Shown: positions 36,484 through 45,819, numbered from the stretch's first letter. The stretch is DNA of 64,000 nucleotides from Rhodospirillales bacterium (GCA_018648445.1 JABGRG010000003.1:24460-88459), one strand, 5' to 3'. Notes: generated by a model not told the origin, from the sequence alone. Translations and numbers: made by a program.

Positions 36484-37490
36484 TTGTTGGGTGCCCCTCT
36501 ATTTTGCGGCGGCAGATTGGCTGCGAACCAGTTGGCAACGGGTTCAAGGGCCGGGTGCTCCAGAGCGCGCTCCAGAAGCCCCCACAGCCTGGGAATGTGA
36601 ACAAGATAGCCCGGCTTGCCATCGCGCAGCCACAACCGAGTGAAAATTCCGATCACCTTGGCGTGGCGCTGGGCGGCCAGAACGGCGAACGCGTTATCGA
36701 ATTGAATGTGGTCGAGGTTCGGGAAGGCGGCTTTGTAACGGGCCCGCATACGGTTCGCCATGTCCGGGTCGATATCGCGCCGGGCATCTTCCAAAAGCGA
36801 CATCAGGTCGTAAGCCCCGGCTCCCGCCAGCGCATCCTGAAAATCCAAGAGCCCGCACGAAGAGACCCCTTCGCGTGCGGCCAAAATCATCAGATTGTCG
36901 ATGTGAAAATCCCGGAGAACCAGCGTCGGCGCCTGGGAATGAACATGGCTGAAAACCTGCAACCAGCTTTCGGCGTAGCTTTGCCGCACACGGGGAAGCG
37001 TCAGGCTATCAAGAACCGCGGGCATGTACCAGTCGGTCAGCAGGAAGGCTTCGCCAAGAAGCGCCTCGTCATCATAGGGGGCCAGCCCCGACGGCACGGC
37101 GCGTTCCGGCGCGTTCCCGTGAAGTTTGATCAGAACATCGACGGCAAGCTCGTACAGCGCGGTCTCATTTCCGCCCTCGGCCAGCGCGTTATTGAAGGTC
37201 GCGTCGCCGAAATCCTCAATGACCAGCAGCCCGGCCTCAACGTCTTCGGCCAGTATTTCTGGCGCGCTAAACCCCAACGCCAGAAGATGCCGGGCAACCC
37301 TGGAAAAGGGCGCGACGTTTTCCAGGGGCGGCGGCGCGTCCATCAGCAGGGCCGGGCGTGGGCCGCCTTCCAAGCGAACGTAGCGGCGAAAAGAGGCGTC
37401 ACCCGAAAGTGGGTTGCGCGTGGCCCCGCCCCACCCGGAGCGGTCCAGAAATTCGCCAATGCGCCGGGTTCGTTCCAAATCAGACACCAT
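36480..37490 (-). CDS. amgK: Anomeric MurNAc/GlcNAc kinase (APH-fold)
   Basis: A 336-residue aminoglycoside-phosphotransferase-fold kinase. It carries the catalytic loop LRDFHIDNLM and the metal-binding GLLDFQDALAGAGAYDLMSLLEDAR, which is the AmgK pattern rather than that of an antibiotic-modifying enzyme. AmgK phosphorylates MurNAc at C1 and MurU then makes UDP-MurNAc, closing cell-wall recycling. It overlaps tsaE upstream by 11 bases and murU downstream by four, so all are one operon. Confidence 0.87.
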   Translation of the reverse strand: MVSDLERTRRIGEFLDRSGWGGATRNPLSGDASFRRYVRLEGGPRPALLMDAPPPLENVAPFSRVARHLLALGFSAPEILAEDVEAGLLVIEDFGDATFNNALAEGGNETALYELAVDVLIKLHGNAPERAVPSGLAPYDDEALLGEAFLLTDWYMPAVLDSLTLPRVRQSYAESWLQVFSHVHSQAPTLVLRDFHIDNLMILAAREGVSSCGLLDFQDALAGAGAYDLMSLLEDARRDIDPDMANRMRARYKAAFPNLDHIQFDNAFAVLAAQRHAKVIGIFTRLWLRDGKPGYLVHIPRLWGLLERALEHPALEPVANWFAANLPPQNRGAPNK

Positions 37491-37950
37491 CGGCCTCTTT
37501 CAACCGCCCAAGCCATTGCGGCGGTCCGGACAAGACGGCGCGGCGCGATTGCGTCTCCTCGACGTGGATCAGTTCGATGTCGAGGCGCTCAAAGGGAAGC
37601 AACGATCCCAGCCGTCCGGGCCATTCGATCAGCGAAATCCCGTCGCAAAAAGCATCCTCGATGCCCAATTCGAACGCCTCTTCGGGTTTTTCCAGCCGGT
37701 AGGCGTCGAAGTGATAAATCGTGCCTTCCGCGAAGTCGTAGGTCTGAACCAGGGTGAAGGTGGGGCTGGGGACTTCTTCTTCCGGGTCGCTCAGGGCCCG
37801 AATGAAGGCTCTGGCGAAGACCGTCTTTCCCGTTCCCAGGTCGCCCCAAAGGGCGATGACGTCCCCGGCGCGGGCCAACCCGGCCAAGGCACGCCCCAGG
37901 GCTTCGGTGGCCGAAGGGTCGGGCAGATGTCTCTCGATGGACCCCGTCAT
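37480..37950 (-). CDS. tsaE: tRNA threonylcarbamoyladenosine biosynthesis ATPase TsaE
   Basis: TsaE (YjeE) is the small ATPase that, with TsaB and TsaD, makes the t6A modification at position 37 of ANN-decoding tRNAs. The 156-residue protein has the P-loop GDLGTGKTVFARAFI, SPTFTLVQTY and YHFDAYRLEKPEE, ending with the conserved Trp of IEWPGRLG. It overlaps divL upstream (four bases) and amgK downstream. Confidence 0.95.
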   Translation of the reverse strand: MTGSIERHLPDPSATEALGRALAGLARAGDVIALWGDLGTGKTVFARAFIRALSDPEEEVPSPTFTLVQTYDFAEGTIYHFDAYRLEKPEEAFELGIEDAFCDGISLIEWPGRLGSLLPFERLDIELIHVEETQSRRAVLSGPPQWLGRLKEADGV

Positions 37951-40229
37951 GACGGCTCCGCGTTACTTGCGGCCGCGGCTTCGCCGGTGGGAAGGCGGCA
38001 GGTGACGGTCGTACCCCGTCCGCTCGCCGACCGGATTTCAACGTTGCCGTCGTGCAGTTCGATAAACCGGCTGACCAGCGACAGCCCCAAACCCGCGCCC
38101 TGGCCCGCGCCCTGGCCGTCGGTTTCAGACGCCGTGCCGCGCTCGAAAGGTTGGGTCAGGCGCTCAATTTCGCTGCGCTCTATGCCCGGCCCGCTGTCCG
38201 ATACGGCGATGATCACCTCGCCGCCCCTGCGTTTGGCGCTAAGCCCGACGCGGCCCCGGCGTGGCGTAAAGCGCACCGCGTTGCTCATCAGGTTAAAGAA
38301 GACCTGCTTCAGGCGGCGCTCGTCGGCGACGATCCAGCCGATATCGGGCGGGCAATCGAATTCAATTTTGAGGTTCCGTTTGCGGGCTCGTTCGCGAACC
38401 AGCTTCAGAATTCCGGCGAGAAGCGCGTGGACATCCACGGTATCCAGTTCCAGCGCCATCATGCCCGCCTCAATGCCCGCCAGATCGAGGATGTCGCCGA
38501 CCACCGACATCAGCGAGCGCGAGGTTTCCACGATGCCTTGGGCGTATTCCATCTGGCGGCGGTTCAACTCGCCGAAATATTGTTCGGTCAGGATTTCGGC
38601 AAAGCCGCTCAGGGTGGTCAGGGGCGTGCGGATTTCATAGGAAACATTGGCGATGAATTCGGATTTCAGGCGGTTGGCCGCGTCCAGCGCTTCGGCCCGC
38701 TGATGCAACGCCTGCTCGACCTGCGCGCCGTCGGTGACATCAAGAAAACTGACCAGCACCGCGCCGTCGGGAAGCGGAACGGTGGCGTATTCGAGAACCC
38801 GGCCATCGGCCCGCGACATGCGCCCGTTGTTTGGTTCGCGGCTCATCAAGCGGCCGCTGGTCAAGGCGTCGGTGGTGCTTGAGGGGCCGTCACCGGGCAA
38901 AAACGAGGCGGCTTTTTCGACAAAAGCGGAAACGTGGATACCGGCCGCCGGCGCGTCGCGGCCCAGTTCCCAAAGTTCCCTGAACGCGGGATTGTGCAGC
39001 CGCAGGCGTCCGTCACCGCTGAAAACGGCAACGCCCTCGAACAAATTATCGAGCGTTTCGCGTTGAACCGCGTTCATCTCGTTGAGCGATCGCTCGAGGG
39101 ACAATCGTTCCGACAAATCCTCATAGGCGACGACCAGCCCGCCGTCCGGACGGGGACTGACGACACTGCGCAAGGTCGAGCCGTCGGGCAAGTACATCAT
39201 GGTTTGTGCCGGGCCGTCGAGGCTATAGAACTGGGCCAGTTGTTCACGGCAGAAAGCTGGGTAATCGGGTGTCTCGGGAAGCCGGCGGGTTTCACGCAGG
39301 TGATCCAGAAGATCGCCCATCCGCGGGCCGGCGGCGAGCCATTCGGCATCAAGCTCCCACAATTCGGCGTAGCGCCGGTTCGAGAAGGCGAGACGCGTAT
39401 CCTTGCCGAACAGCGCGACCGGAATGGGCAGGGTTTCCAGGATGCGGAACCAGTCGTTCTGAATCTCGGCGCGTGCGTCGCGTGACTGCAGGTCCGAGAT
39501 ATCGGGAAGGGCCAGACCCAGCGTGGTTGCCCCGTCGCCCAGCGGAATTTCCGAAACTTCGAGGATGACGCCGTCGGTGGTTCGCAAGGTAAAGCCGTCA
39601 TCGGTGGTTTGCGGAACCGCGTCCGACGCCGCCCGGTTGGCCAGATGAACCGAACCTTCCGCGTCGCGCAGCCACGCCGGAAACGGCAGCGCTGCGACAA
39701 ACGCCCGAAGATCGCCTGCCCCAGCCTTGTTTGCACCCGCATCCATGCTGTCCGCGTCCGTGGCGTCGCGGAACCAGAGAATATCGGCCGCCGTCCGGTC
39801 ATCGTCGTGCAGCGCGCGAACGCCGGTAACCTGAACCGTTCGTCCGTTTCCCGCCAGCGGGATGATTATCTGGAAACCGTTGCCCTTCCGGCGCAATGAG
39901 CCGACATCCCGGTCCAGCCGGTCGGCCGCCTCGCCTTCAAAGCAGGCCAGCACCGCGGCATAGCCGCTGTCGATGCCGTCCGAAAGGTCGAGCAATACGG
40001 CAAGGCGGCGCGAGCAACGGACAGTTTCGTTTTCGCCGTGCCAAAGCAAAAAACCGTCCGATGCGGCGGCGAGAATTTCCTCCGCCGCCTCGGCGTCGCG
40101 CAACATTTCCGCGCATCGGGCTTTTTCGCCCCTATAGCGCCGCCACAGCCACAAAATGACAGGCGCGACGACAAACGCCGTCGCAACCGCGCCGACCAAC
40201 AGGGCGACGCCCGCGTTCATAAGCAGCAA
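37947..40229 (-). CDS. divL: DivL-like PAS sensor pseudokinase (Tyr in place of phospho-His)
   Basis: A 760-residue membrane-anchored protein. One N-terminal helix (~residues 7-30) is followed by three or four PAS-type domains (about 50-150, 170-250, 255-370 and 385-500), a DHp domain and an ATPase domain. The H-box reads NVSYEIRTPLTTL: Tyr531 (codon TAT, 38637-38639) stands where histidine kinases have His. The N-box NLMSNAVRFT, DSGPGIE and GAGLGLSLV are intact. Tyr at this site and the position upstream of tsaE match DivL of Caulobacter, which controls the CckA-CtrA cell-cycle pathway and polarity. Orthology is inferred from these two facts. Confidence 0.85.
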   Translation of the reverse strand: MLLMNAGVALLVGAVATAFVVAPVILWLWRRYRGEKARCAEMLRDAEAAEEILAAASDGFLLWHGENETVRCSRRLAVLLDLSDGIDSGYAAVLACFEGEAADRLDRDVGSLRRKGNGFQIIIPLAGNGRTVQVTGVRALHDDDRTAADILWFRDATDADSMDAGANKAGAGDLRAFVAALPFPAWLRDAEGSVHLANRAASDAVPQTTDDGFTLRTTDGVILEVSEIPLGDGATTLGLALPDISDLQSRDARAEIQNDWFRILETLPIPVALFGKDTRLAFSNRRYAELWELDAEWLAAGPRMGDLLDHLRETRRLPETPDYPAFCREQLAQFYSLDGPAQTMMYLPDGSTLRSVVSPRPDGGLVVAYEDLSERLSLERSLNEMNAVQRETLDNLFEGVAVFSGDGRLRLHNPAFRELWELGRDAPAAGIHVSAFVEKAASFLPGDGPSSTTDALTSGRLMSREPNNGRMSRADGRVLEYATVPLPDGAVLVSFLDVTDGAQVEQALHQRAEALDAANRLKSEFIANVSYEIRTPLTTLSGFAEILTEQYFGELNRRQMEYAQGIVETSRSLMSVVGDILDLAGIEAGMMALELDTVDVHALLAGILKLVRERARKRNLKIEFDCPPDIGWIVADERRLKQVFFNLMSNAVRFTPRRGRVGLSAKRRGGEVIIAVSDSGPGIERSEIERLTQPFERGTASETDGQGAGQGAGLGLSLVSRFIELHDGNVEIRSASGRGTTVTCRLPTGEAAAASNAEPS

Positions 40230-40337
40230 CAGGCCGGAAAAAACCCGGCGAAATGGTAAGTATCCGTCGGCACGCCCGGATCATATTCCGCCCCGGGGCG
40301 CGCCGCAAGGGCGGCCCCGAGAAGCGTGTTCGGCTTT

Positions 40338-41735
40338 TTAGTACCGGTAATATTCCGGCTTGAAGGGCCCTTCGACCGAGACGCCAATGTAGTCGGCTTG
40401 TTCTTTGGTCAGTTGGGTCAGGGTGACACCCAGTTTGCCGAGGTGCAGCATGGCCACTTTTTCGTCCAGATCCTTGGGCAGGACGTAGACCTTGTTTTCA
40501 TACGTTCCGGGCTTGGTCCACAGTTCGATCTGGGCCAGCACCTGATTGGTGAAAGAGGCGCTCATGACGAAACTCGGATGGCCCGTGGCGCAGCCGAGGT
40601 TAACCAACCTTCCTTCGGCCAGCACGATGATGCGCTTGCCGTCGGGGAATTCGATTTCATCGACCTGCGGCTTGATGTTGGTCCATTTGAAATTGCGCAA
40701 AGATGCGATCTGAATTTCCGAGTCGAAATGGCCGATGTTGCAGACAATGGCGCGATCCTTCATCTCGCGCATGTGCTCCAGCCGGATCACGTCCTTGTTG
40801 CCGGTGGTGGTTACGAAAATGTCGCCTTGCGATGCGGCCTGTTCCATGGTGACAACCTCGTAGCCCTCCATGGACGCCTGCAGGGCGCAGATGGGATCAA
40901 TTTCGGTGACGAGCACACGCGCGCCCTGGCTGCGCATGCTGGCCGCCGAACCCTTGCCCACGTCGCCGTAGCCGCAAACGACGCCAATCTTGCCGGCCAC
41001 CATCACGTCGGTCGCCCGTTTGATGCCGTCGACCAGGCTTTCGCGGCAACCATACAGATTGTCGAATTTGGATTTGGTCACCGAATCGTTGACGTTGAAG
41101 GCGGGGAACAGCAGGCGGCCCTCTTCTTCCATCTGATACAGCCGATGAACGCCGGTGGTGGTTTCCTCGGTGACGCCGCGAATGTTCTTGGCGATTTCCG
41201 AATACCAGCCGGGTTTTTCCGCGACCCGTTTTTTGATGGCGGCGAACAGAACCTCTTCTTCCTCGCTGCCCGGATTGTCCAGAACCGAGATGTCCTTCTC
41301 GGCGCGAATGCCCAGGTGGATCATCAAGGTGGCGTCGCCGCCGTCATCTAAGATCATGTTGGGAGTGCCGCCGTCGGACCACTCGAAAATCCTGTGCGTG
41401 TAGTCCCAGTAATCTTCAAGGGACTCGCCCTTGAGGGCGAACACCGGGGTGCCGGCGTCGGCAATGGCTGCGGCTGCGTGATCCTGCGTCGAATAGATGT
41501 TGCAGGACGCCCAGCGAACGTCGGCGCCAAGGGCCTCGAGACTCTGGATCAGAACCGCCGTCTGGATGGTCATATGAAGCGAACCGGCAATGCGCGCGCC
41601 CTTCAGGGGCTGCCCATTCGCGTATTCCTCGCGCACGGCCATCAGGCCCGGCATTTCCGTTTCGGCGATGTCGATTTCCTTGTGGCCCCAATCGGCCTGC
41701 GAAATGTCGGCGACTTTGTAATCGGCGGAACTCAT
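40338..41735 (-). CDS. ahcY: Adenosylhomocysteinase
   Basis: AhcY hydrolyses S-adenosylhomocysteine to adenosine and homocysteine, removing the inhibitor of SAM methyltransferases and feeding methionine salvage. The 465-residue protein begins [27 protein letters not shown]. It has the NAD-binding [20 protein letters not shown] and ends FKPEYYRY as the family does, and carries the ~40-residue insert typical of alphaproteobacterial and plant enzymes. A palindrome lies in its upstream region and may be its operator. Confidence 0.97.
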   Translation of the reverse strand: MSSADYKVADISQADWGHKEIDIAETEMPGLMAVREEYANGQPLKGARIAGSLHMTIQTAVLIQSLEALGADVRWASCNIYSTQDHAAAAIADAGTPVFALKGESLEDYWDYTHRIFEWSDGGTPNMILDDGGDATLMIHLGIRAEKDISVLDNPGSEEEEVLFAAIKKRVAEKPGWYSEIAKNIRGVTEETTTGVHRLYQMEEEGRLLFPAFNVNDSVTKSKFDNLYGCRESLVDGIKRATDVMVAGKIGVVCGYGDVGKGSAASMRSQGARVLVTEIDPICALQASMEGYEVVTMEQAASQGDIFVTTTGNKDVIRLEHMREMKDRAIVCNIGHFDSEIQIASLRNFKWTNIKPQVDEIEFPDGKRIIVLAEGRLVNLGCATGHPSFVMSASFTNQVLAQIELWTKPGTYENKVYVLPKDLDEKVAMLHLGKLGVTLTQLTKEQADYIGVSVEGPFKPEYYRY

Positions 41736-41825
41736 TGGTGTACTCCAGCATTAAGGGTTCGAATTTGGTTGGGCTCATGCGCCGAAACGACGTAGCGGAA
41801 AGATCGGCGAGGCTCGTGGCCCACT

Positions 41826-41847
41826 ACATAAAGAATTCTTTATATGT
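41826..41847. promoter_or_regulatory. Palindromic operator candidate upstream of ahcY
   Basis: ATAAAGAATTCTTTAT (41828-41843) is a perfect 16-base palindrome, extended with one extra base pair step to ACAT...ATGT at 41826-41847. It sits about 91 bases before the ahcY start in a short AT-rich patch within GC-rich DNA, as expected for a repressor site. SAH-responsive ArsR-family regulators control ahcY in other proteobacteria, so such a regulator is the first guess. No matching regulator gene is in the window. Confidence 0.6.
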
Positions 41848-41904
41848 TAATCAAGCAAAGAAACGCCTGTCGCCCGAACTTTGTTGTCGGGCGGTCGGGG
41901 GCCG

Positions 41905-43671
41905 TCAATCGGCCAGGGCGTTGAAATCGTCGAGCAACATGGCGATGCGCCCGCCGTCGGTCTGCTCCATAATGATTTTTGCGCGGTGCTCTGCGGCGCT
42001 CATATCCAGAGCGCGTATGCGTTTTTTGACCCGCGGAATGTTGGTCGACGCCATGGAAAATTCCCGGAAGCCCATGCCCAGAAGAAGTGCCGTATTGCGC
42101 GGGTCACCGGCCATTTCGCCGCAAATGCTGATGGGAACGCCCGCCCGCGCGGCCGCCTCGGCGGTGATCTGCATCAGCTTCAGCACGGCTGGATTCAGAG
42201 AATCGAACATTTTCGCCACCTGTTCGTCGGCGCGATCGGTGGCCAGCGTGTACATGGTCAAATCGTTGGACCCGACGGCGAAAAAATCGCTGACGCGGGC
42301 CAATGCGTCGGCGGCCAGGGCCGCGGCCGGAATTTCGATCATGGTCCCGCATGGCGGCAAAGGGCTGGGAACTTCAAACCCGTCGCGCTTCAGCCCACGG
42401 GCTGCCCGCGCGAGAATTTTGCGCGCCCGCCTGACTTCCGAGGGCATGGTCACCATGGGAAATAGAATGCGAACCGGACCGTGATTTGCGGCCCGCAGTA
42501 TGGCCCGCAACTGGGTTTCCAGCACGTCCGTGCGGGCCAGCGCCAAACGAATTCCCCGCAGACCCAGGGGCGAGGAAATGCTGTGCCCGAGAGTGCTGAT
42601 CAGCCCTTCGGAAACCTTCTCGCCGCCGATGTCCAGGGTCCGGATGGTGACCGGGCGTCCGTTCATGGCCTCGACCATGCCCCGCAACGCCTCGTATTGA
42701 TCCTCTTCATTGGGGAAGTCGTCGCGGTTCATGAACATGAACTCGGTGCGCAAAAGGCCGATGCCCGCCGCCCCCGCCTGCTTGACCATGTTCATCTCAA
42801 TGGGAAGCTCGACATTGGCTTGCAGGCCGATTTCCGTGCCGTCACGGGTCACCGCCGGTTGCCGCCGTAAACGGTTTAGCAGGCGTTTTTCGTGAAGCCG
42901 GGTCTCGCGACGTTCCTCATAGATTGCCAGTGTCGCCGCCGACGGGTTGACGATGACGGTTCCCGTATCGCCGTCAACGACGACGGCCTCACCGGTGCGC
43001 ACGCTGCTAATGGTAAATTGCGCCCCCAGGACGGTGGGGATGCCCAGCGCGCGGGCCATGATCGCGCTATGGCCCTCGGCGCCGCCCGAAATGGCAAGCA
43101 CGCCGGTGATGCGATTTGGATTGAGACGCGCGGTGTCGGCCGGGGTCAATTCGTCGGTAATGATGATGCTTCCCTTGGGCAGTCTGGAAAGCGGTTTGTC
43201 CGGGGTTCGCGTGAGGTTGCGAATTAGCCGGTTTCCGACCTCGCGGATATCGGCCATGCGCGCCGCGATGTAGGCGTCGTCCATGGCGGCGAAATCCTTG
43301 GCGATCCCGGCGATTTCATCCTCGACGGCGGCTTCGGCGTTTATGCGCCCGGCGACGATGCGCTCTTCGACCCCCCTGATCAGGCGCGACCCGCCCAGCA
43401 TATGCAAATAGGCGTCGAGAAGAAGGGTCAGCTCCTCTTCCGCCGTGCCGGGCATGGTTTGGGCTTTGGTTTGAAGCTGCCGGATCTGGCGGCGCGCGCG
43501 CCCCACCGCATTGTCGAAGCGCGCGGTTTCCATTTTGGCGTCGCGGGTCGCAATTCGGTAGCGCGGAACGGTCACATTGCCGCTGTCGCGTACGTAGGCG
43601 ACGCCGATGCCGATCCCCGACGATACGCCCAGGCCCTTGATTTGTTTTTCCTTGGGTGTTTTCGCGCTCAT
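41905..43671 (-). CDS. ptsP: PEP-protein phosphotransferase (PTS Enzyme I)
   Basis: Enzyme I moves phosphate from PEP to HPr. The 588-residue protein starts directly with the HPr-binding/phosphohistidine domain (KGLGVSSGIGIGVAYV) and carries the active His in GGAEGHSAIMARALGIPTVLG and the PEP-binding barrel with LLRTEFMFMNRDDFP and GEMAGDPRNTALLLGMGFREFSM. It has no N-terminal GAF domain, so it is not the nitrogen-type EI in its usual form. The start ATG 43671 overlaps the HPr stop by four bases; the longer frame is antisense to ptsH. No sugar permease is nearby, which points to a regulatory PTS. Confidence 0.93.
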   Translation of the reverse strand: MSAKTPKEKQIKGLGVSSGIGIGVAYVRDSGNVTVPRYRIATRDAKMETARFDNAVGRARRQIRQLQTKAQTMPGTAEEELTLLLDAYLHMLGGSRLIRGVEERIVAGRINAEAAVEDEIAGIAKDFAAMDDAYIAARMADIREVGNRLIRNLTRTPDKPLSRLPKGSIIITDELTPADTARLNPNRITGVLAISGGAEGHSAIMARALGIPTVLGAQFTISSVRTGEAVVVDGDTGTVIVNPSAATLAIYEERRETRLHEKRLLNRLRRQPAVTRDGTEIGLQANVELPIEMNMVKQAGAAGIGLLRTEFMFMNRDDFPNEEDQYEALRGMVEAMNGRPVTIRTLDIGGEKVSEGLISTLGHSISSPLGLRGIRLALARTDVLETQLRAILRAANHGPVRILFPMVTMPSEVRRARKILARAARGLKRDGFEVPSPLPPCGTMIEIPAAALAADALARVSDFFAVGSNDLTMYTLATDRADEQVAKMFDSLNPAVLKLMQITAEAAARAGVPISICGEMAGDPRNTALLLGMGFREFSMASTNIPRVKKRIRALDMSAAEHRAKIIMEQTDGGRIAMLLDDFNALAD

Positions 43672-43973
43672 TCCTCGAACCGCGCTTCGACCAGACCGCA
43701 CAGCGCCGCCGACGCTTCGGCAGCCTGCGATCCGCTTGTCGCGATGGTAATCTCGGTTCCCGGCCCGGCGGCCAGCATCATGAGACCCAGTATGGAACTG
43801 CCCGCAACGCTTTGTGATCCTTTGGTAACCGTTACCTCGGCCGTGAATTCGGCGACCAGCTTGACGAACTTGCTTGCCGCGCGGGCGTGCAGGCCGCGTT
43901 CGTTGCAAACGGTCACATTGTTGGTGATGGTGGCGTCCGGTTTCTTCGGCGATTTCGCTTTTGCCGGGGCCAT
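43668..43973 (-). CDS. ptsH: HPr phosphocarrier protein
   Basis: HPr (101 residues) accepts phosphate from Enzyme I at His29 in ERGLHARAASKF and passes it to EIIA. Ser60 in GSSILGLMML lies exactly 31 residues after the active His, equivalent to Ser46 of Firmicutes HPr, and is the expected target of the HprK encoded nearby. The first ~14 residues are a Lys/Pro/Ala-rich extension. It overlaps ptsP by four bases and shares one base with the EIIA stop. Confidence 0.95.
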   Translation of the reverse strand: MAPAKAKSPKKPDATITNNVTVCNERGLHARAASKFVKLVAEFTAEVTVTKGSQSVAGSSILGLMMLAAGPGTEITIATSGSQAAEASAALCGLVEARFEE

Positions 43974-44377
43974 TATTTATCCCGGGTCAGCAATTGGGAC
44001 GCGATGTTGATGTATTTCCGCCCCGCTTCGCGCGCGCTGTCCACGGCGTCGGGCAGGGCTTGTGCGCCTCGAACGCTGGCCAGCTTGATCAGCATCGGCA
44101 GATTGACGCCGGCGATCACTTCGACGTTGGCCCGGTCCATGATCGAGATCGCCAGATTGGACGGAGTGCCGCCGAACATGTCGGTCAGCACGACGACGCC
44201 TTCGCCCTCGTCGGCCTTGCGCGCGCTTTCCATGATCTGGGCGCGGCGTTCTTCCATATCGTCATCCGGGCCGATGCCGATGGCAACCACGTTGGTTTGC
44301 GGCCCCACCACATGCTCGAGCGCCGCCACGAATTCCTCGGCCAGTCTGCCGTGGGTTACCAGCACCATTCCGATCAT
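43973..44377 (-). CDS. PTS EIIA, mannose family
   Basis: A 134-residue EIIA of the mannose/fructose (ManX-like) family. His9 in MVLVTHGRLAEEF is the phosphorylation site, with the conserved LTDMFGGTPSNLAISIM and GVNLPMLIKL. No EIIB/C/D transporter gene accompanies it, so it probably acts as a regulatory output of the phosphorelay, as known for the EIIA-Man of other Alphaproteobacteria. Transcribed with rapZ upstream (52-base gap) and ptsH downstream. Confidence 0.93.
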   Translation of the reverse strand: MIGMVLVTHGRLAEEFVAALEHVVGPQTNVVAIGIGPDDDMEERRAQIMESARKADEGEGVVVLTDMFGGTPSNLAISIMDRANVEVIAGVNLPMLIKLASVRGAQALPDAVDSAREAGRKYINIASQLLTRDK

Positions 44378-44429
44378 TTGCTTGTCGTTCCCTGAAAATT
44401 AGCGGTTTCGCGAGAGCTTCATATTACGG

Positions 44430-45344
44430 CTACTTCGATCCGTCCAGTTCCCTGTGATTCAGATGAACCTTGACCTTCGCCTTTTCCAGCCAGTCCGCCA
44501 GCTTTTCGGCGATGAAAACAGATCGGTGTTGGCCGCCGGAACAGCCCACCGCAATGGTCAGGTAGCTCTTTCCTTCTTCCACATAACGCGGCAGCAGTGG
44601 TTCCAGCAGTTTGCACAAATTATCGAAAAAATGCGCAAAATCCTTATCCGCTGCGACATGCGCTGCGACCGCATCGTCGCGGCCCGTCAGCGCCCGTAGG
44701 GCCGGATCATAATAGGGATTGGTCAAAAAACGAACATCGAATACGAGATCGGCCTCGCGCGGAATGCCACGCCGGAACGCGAACGAGGTGACGAACACCG
44801 ACAACCCGCGCCGGCGTAAATGCCCGCAGTGTCCATCCAACGCCCGTTTAAGCTCGCCCAACGACAATTCGCTGGTGTCGATGACGATATCGGCCAGATC
44901 GCGCAACGGGGCAAGAAGCCGCCTTTCATGGGAAATGCCGTCGCGCACCGGACGGTCCACGGCCAGCGGGTGACGGTGCCGCGTCTCGGCGTAACGGCGG
45001 TGCAACAAATCGTCGTCGCAATCCAGGAAAAGAACGCGGACGTTCACCCCTTCTTCGGACCGCAGCCGTTCAAGCGCCTGCAAAAAGGCCTCGGTTCCAA
45101 AATCCCGCGTGCGGATATCGACGCCGATGGCGAGGGGTTGCGAGGAGTTTTCGGCGTCCGGGCGGAATTGCGCCGGCAGCACCAGGGTTCCCAGCAGCGA
45201 CAGCGGGATATTGTCGATGGCCTCGAAGCCCAGGTCTTCCAATGCCTTGAGGGCCGAGGTCTTGCCCGCGCCCGACATCCCGGTCAGCAACAAGACGTCC
45301 AGGTGGTCGGTGCCAGGCGATGGGGGGGATGATGACGTTTGCAT
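44430..45344 (-). CDS. rapZ: RapZ-family nucleotide-binding regulator
   Basis: A 304-residue RapZ (YvcJ) family protein with Walker A LTGMSGAGKTSALKALED and the C-terminal VGCSGGQHRSVFIAEKL domain. In enterobacteria RapZ presents small RNAs to RNase E and senses glucosamine-6-phosphate. In Alphaproteobacteria the role is less well defined, but the link with hprK and PTS genes is conserved. The ATG at 45344 follows hprK by 14 bases; the longer frame lies inside hprK. Confidence 0.93.
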   Translation of the reverse strand: MQTSSSPPSPGTDHLDVLLLTGMSGAGKTSALKALEDLGFEAIDNIPLSLLGTLVLPAQFRPDAENSSQPLAIGVDIRTRDFGTEAFLQALERLRSEEGVNVRVLFLDCDDDLLHRRYAETRHRHPLAVDRPVRDGISHERRLLAPLRDLADIVIDTSELSLGELKRALDGHCGHLRRRGLSVFVTSFAFRRGIPREADLVFDVRFLTNPYYDPALRALTGRDDAVAAHVAADKDFAHFFDNLCKLLEPLLPRYVEEGKSYLTIAVGCSGGQHRSVFIAEKLADWLEKAKVKVHLNHRELDGSK

Positions 45345-45358
45345 GCAAACTTCCGTTT

Positions 45359-45793
45359 TCAAGAAACGAGTGAACCTCGGCCTGCCACCAACGCGGCGGC
45401 CAAACGAACCTTCGCCGGGGCCGAGGCCTCGAAGGGAGCCACACTGACCAGCCGAACCGGCACTTCCATATAATGGCACAAGGGCGCTTCGGGAAGGCGT
45501 TCCACATTCTCGGCCGCAACCAACTCGACGACCACACCGATGGATGTCTCCGCCTTGAACGCCATTTTCAGGATGCCGACGCCCCGAACTTCAAGCATTC
45601 CAGCAATTTCGTGCGGAGGGCTGGCCGATATTTTCCCGCCATCGAGGCGAAGATCCACCCGGTCGTCGGCAACGAGTTGCGCGCCCGCGTCGATCAGGCG
45701 CAACGCCAGGTCCGACTTGCCCGAACCTGATGCGCCCCGGATCAGGACGCCGATGCCGTCGATCTCGATGCATGTGGCGTGGATTTGTTCCAT
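45359..45793 (-). CDS. hprK: HPr kinase/phosphorylase, short alphaproteobacterial form
   Basis: The protein has 144 residues and contains only the C-terminal kinase domain: P-loop RGASGSGKSDLALRLID, ADDRVDLRL and a RGVGILKM segment. The N-terminal domain of Firmicutes HprK is absent, which is normal in Alphaproteobacteria and not a truncation. It should phosphorylate Ser60 of the HPr encoded three genes downstream. Located between chvG and rapZ, the conserved order. Confidence 0.93.
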   Translation of the reverse strand: MEQIHATCIEIDGIGVLIRGASGSGKSDLALRLIDAGAQLVADDRVDLRLDGGKISASPPHEIAGMLEVRGVGILKMAFKAETSIGVVVELVAAENVERLPEAPLCHYMEVPVRLVSVAPFEASAPAKVRLAAALVAGRGSLVS

Positions 45794-45819
45794 GGCCCGC
45801 CAACGTGAAACCGCGAGGC

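Noticed and set aside
36480..37490. Aminoglycoside resistance gene
   Set aside because: The APH fold is shared, but the motifs and the tsaE-murU setting identify AmgK, a cell-wall recycling kinase.
38637..38639. Sequencing error changing the divL H-box His to Tyr
   Set aside because: CAT to TAT is one base, but the gene context (before tsaE) and the known Tyr in DivL proteins make a true Tyr much more likely.
41736..41904. SAH riboswitch in the ahcY leader
   Set aside because: No conserved SAH-riboswitch core or pseudoknot could be seen; the palindrome fits a protein operator better.
45359..45793. Truncated, non-functional hprK
   Set aside because: The ~145-residue form containing only the kinase domain is the normal alphaproteobacterial type and all motifs are intact.
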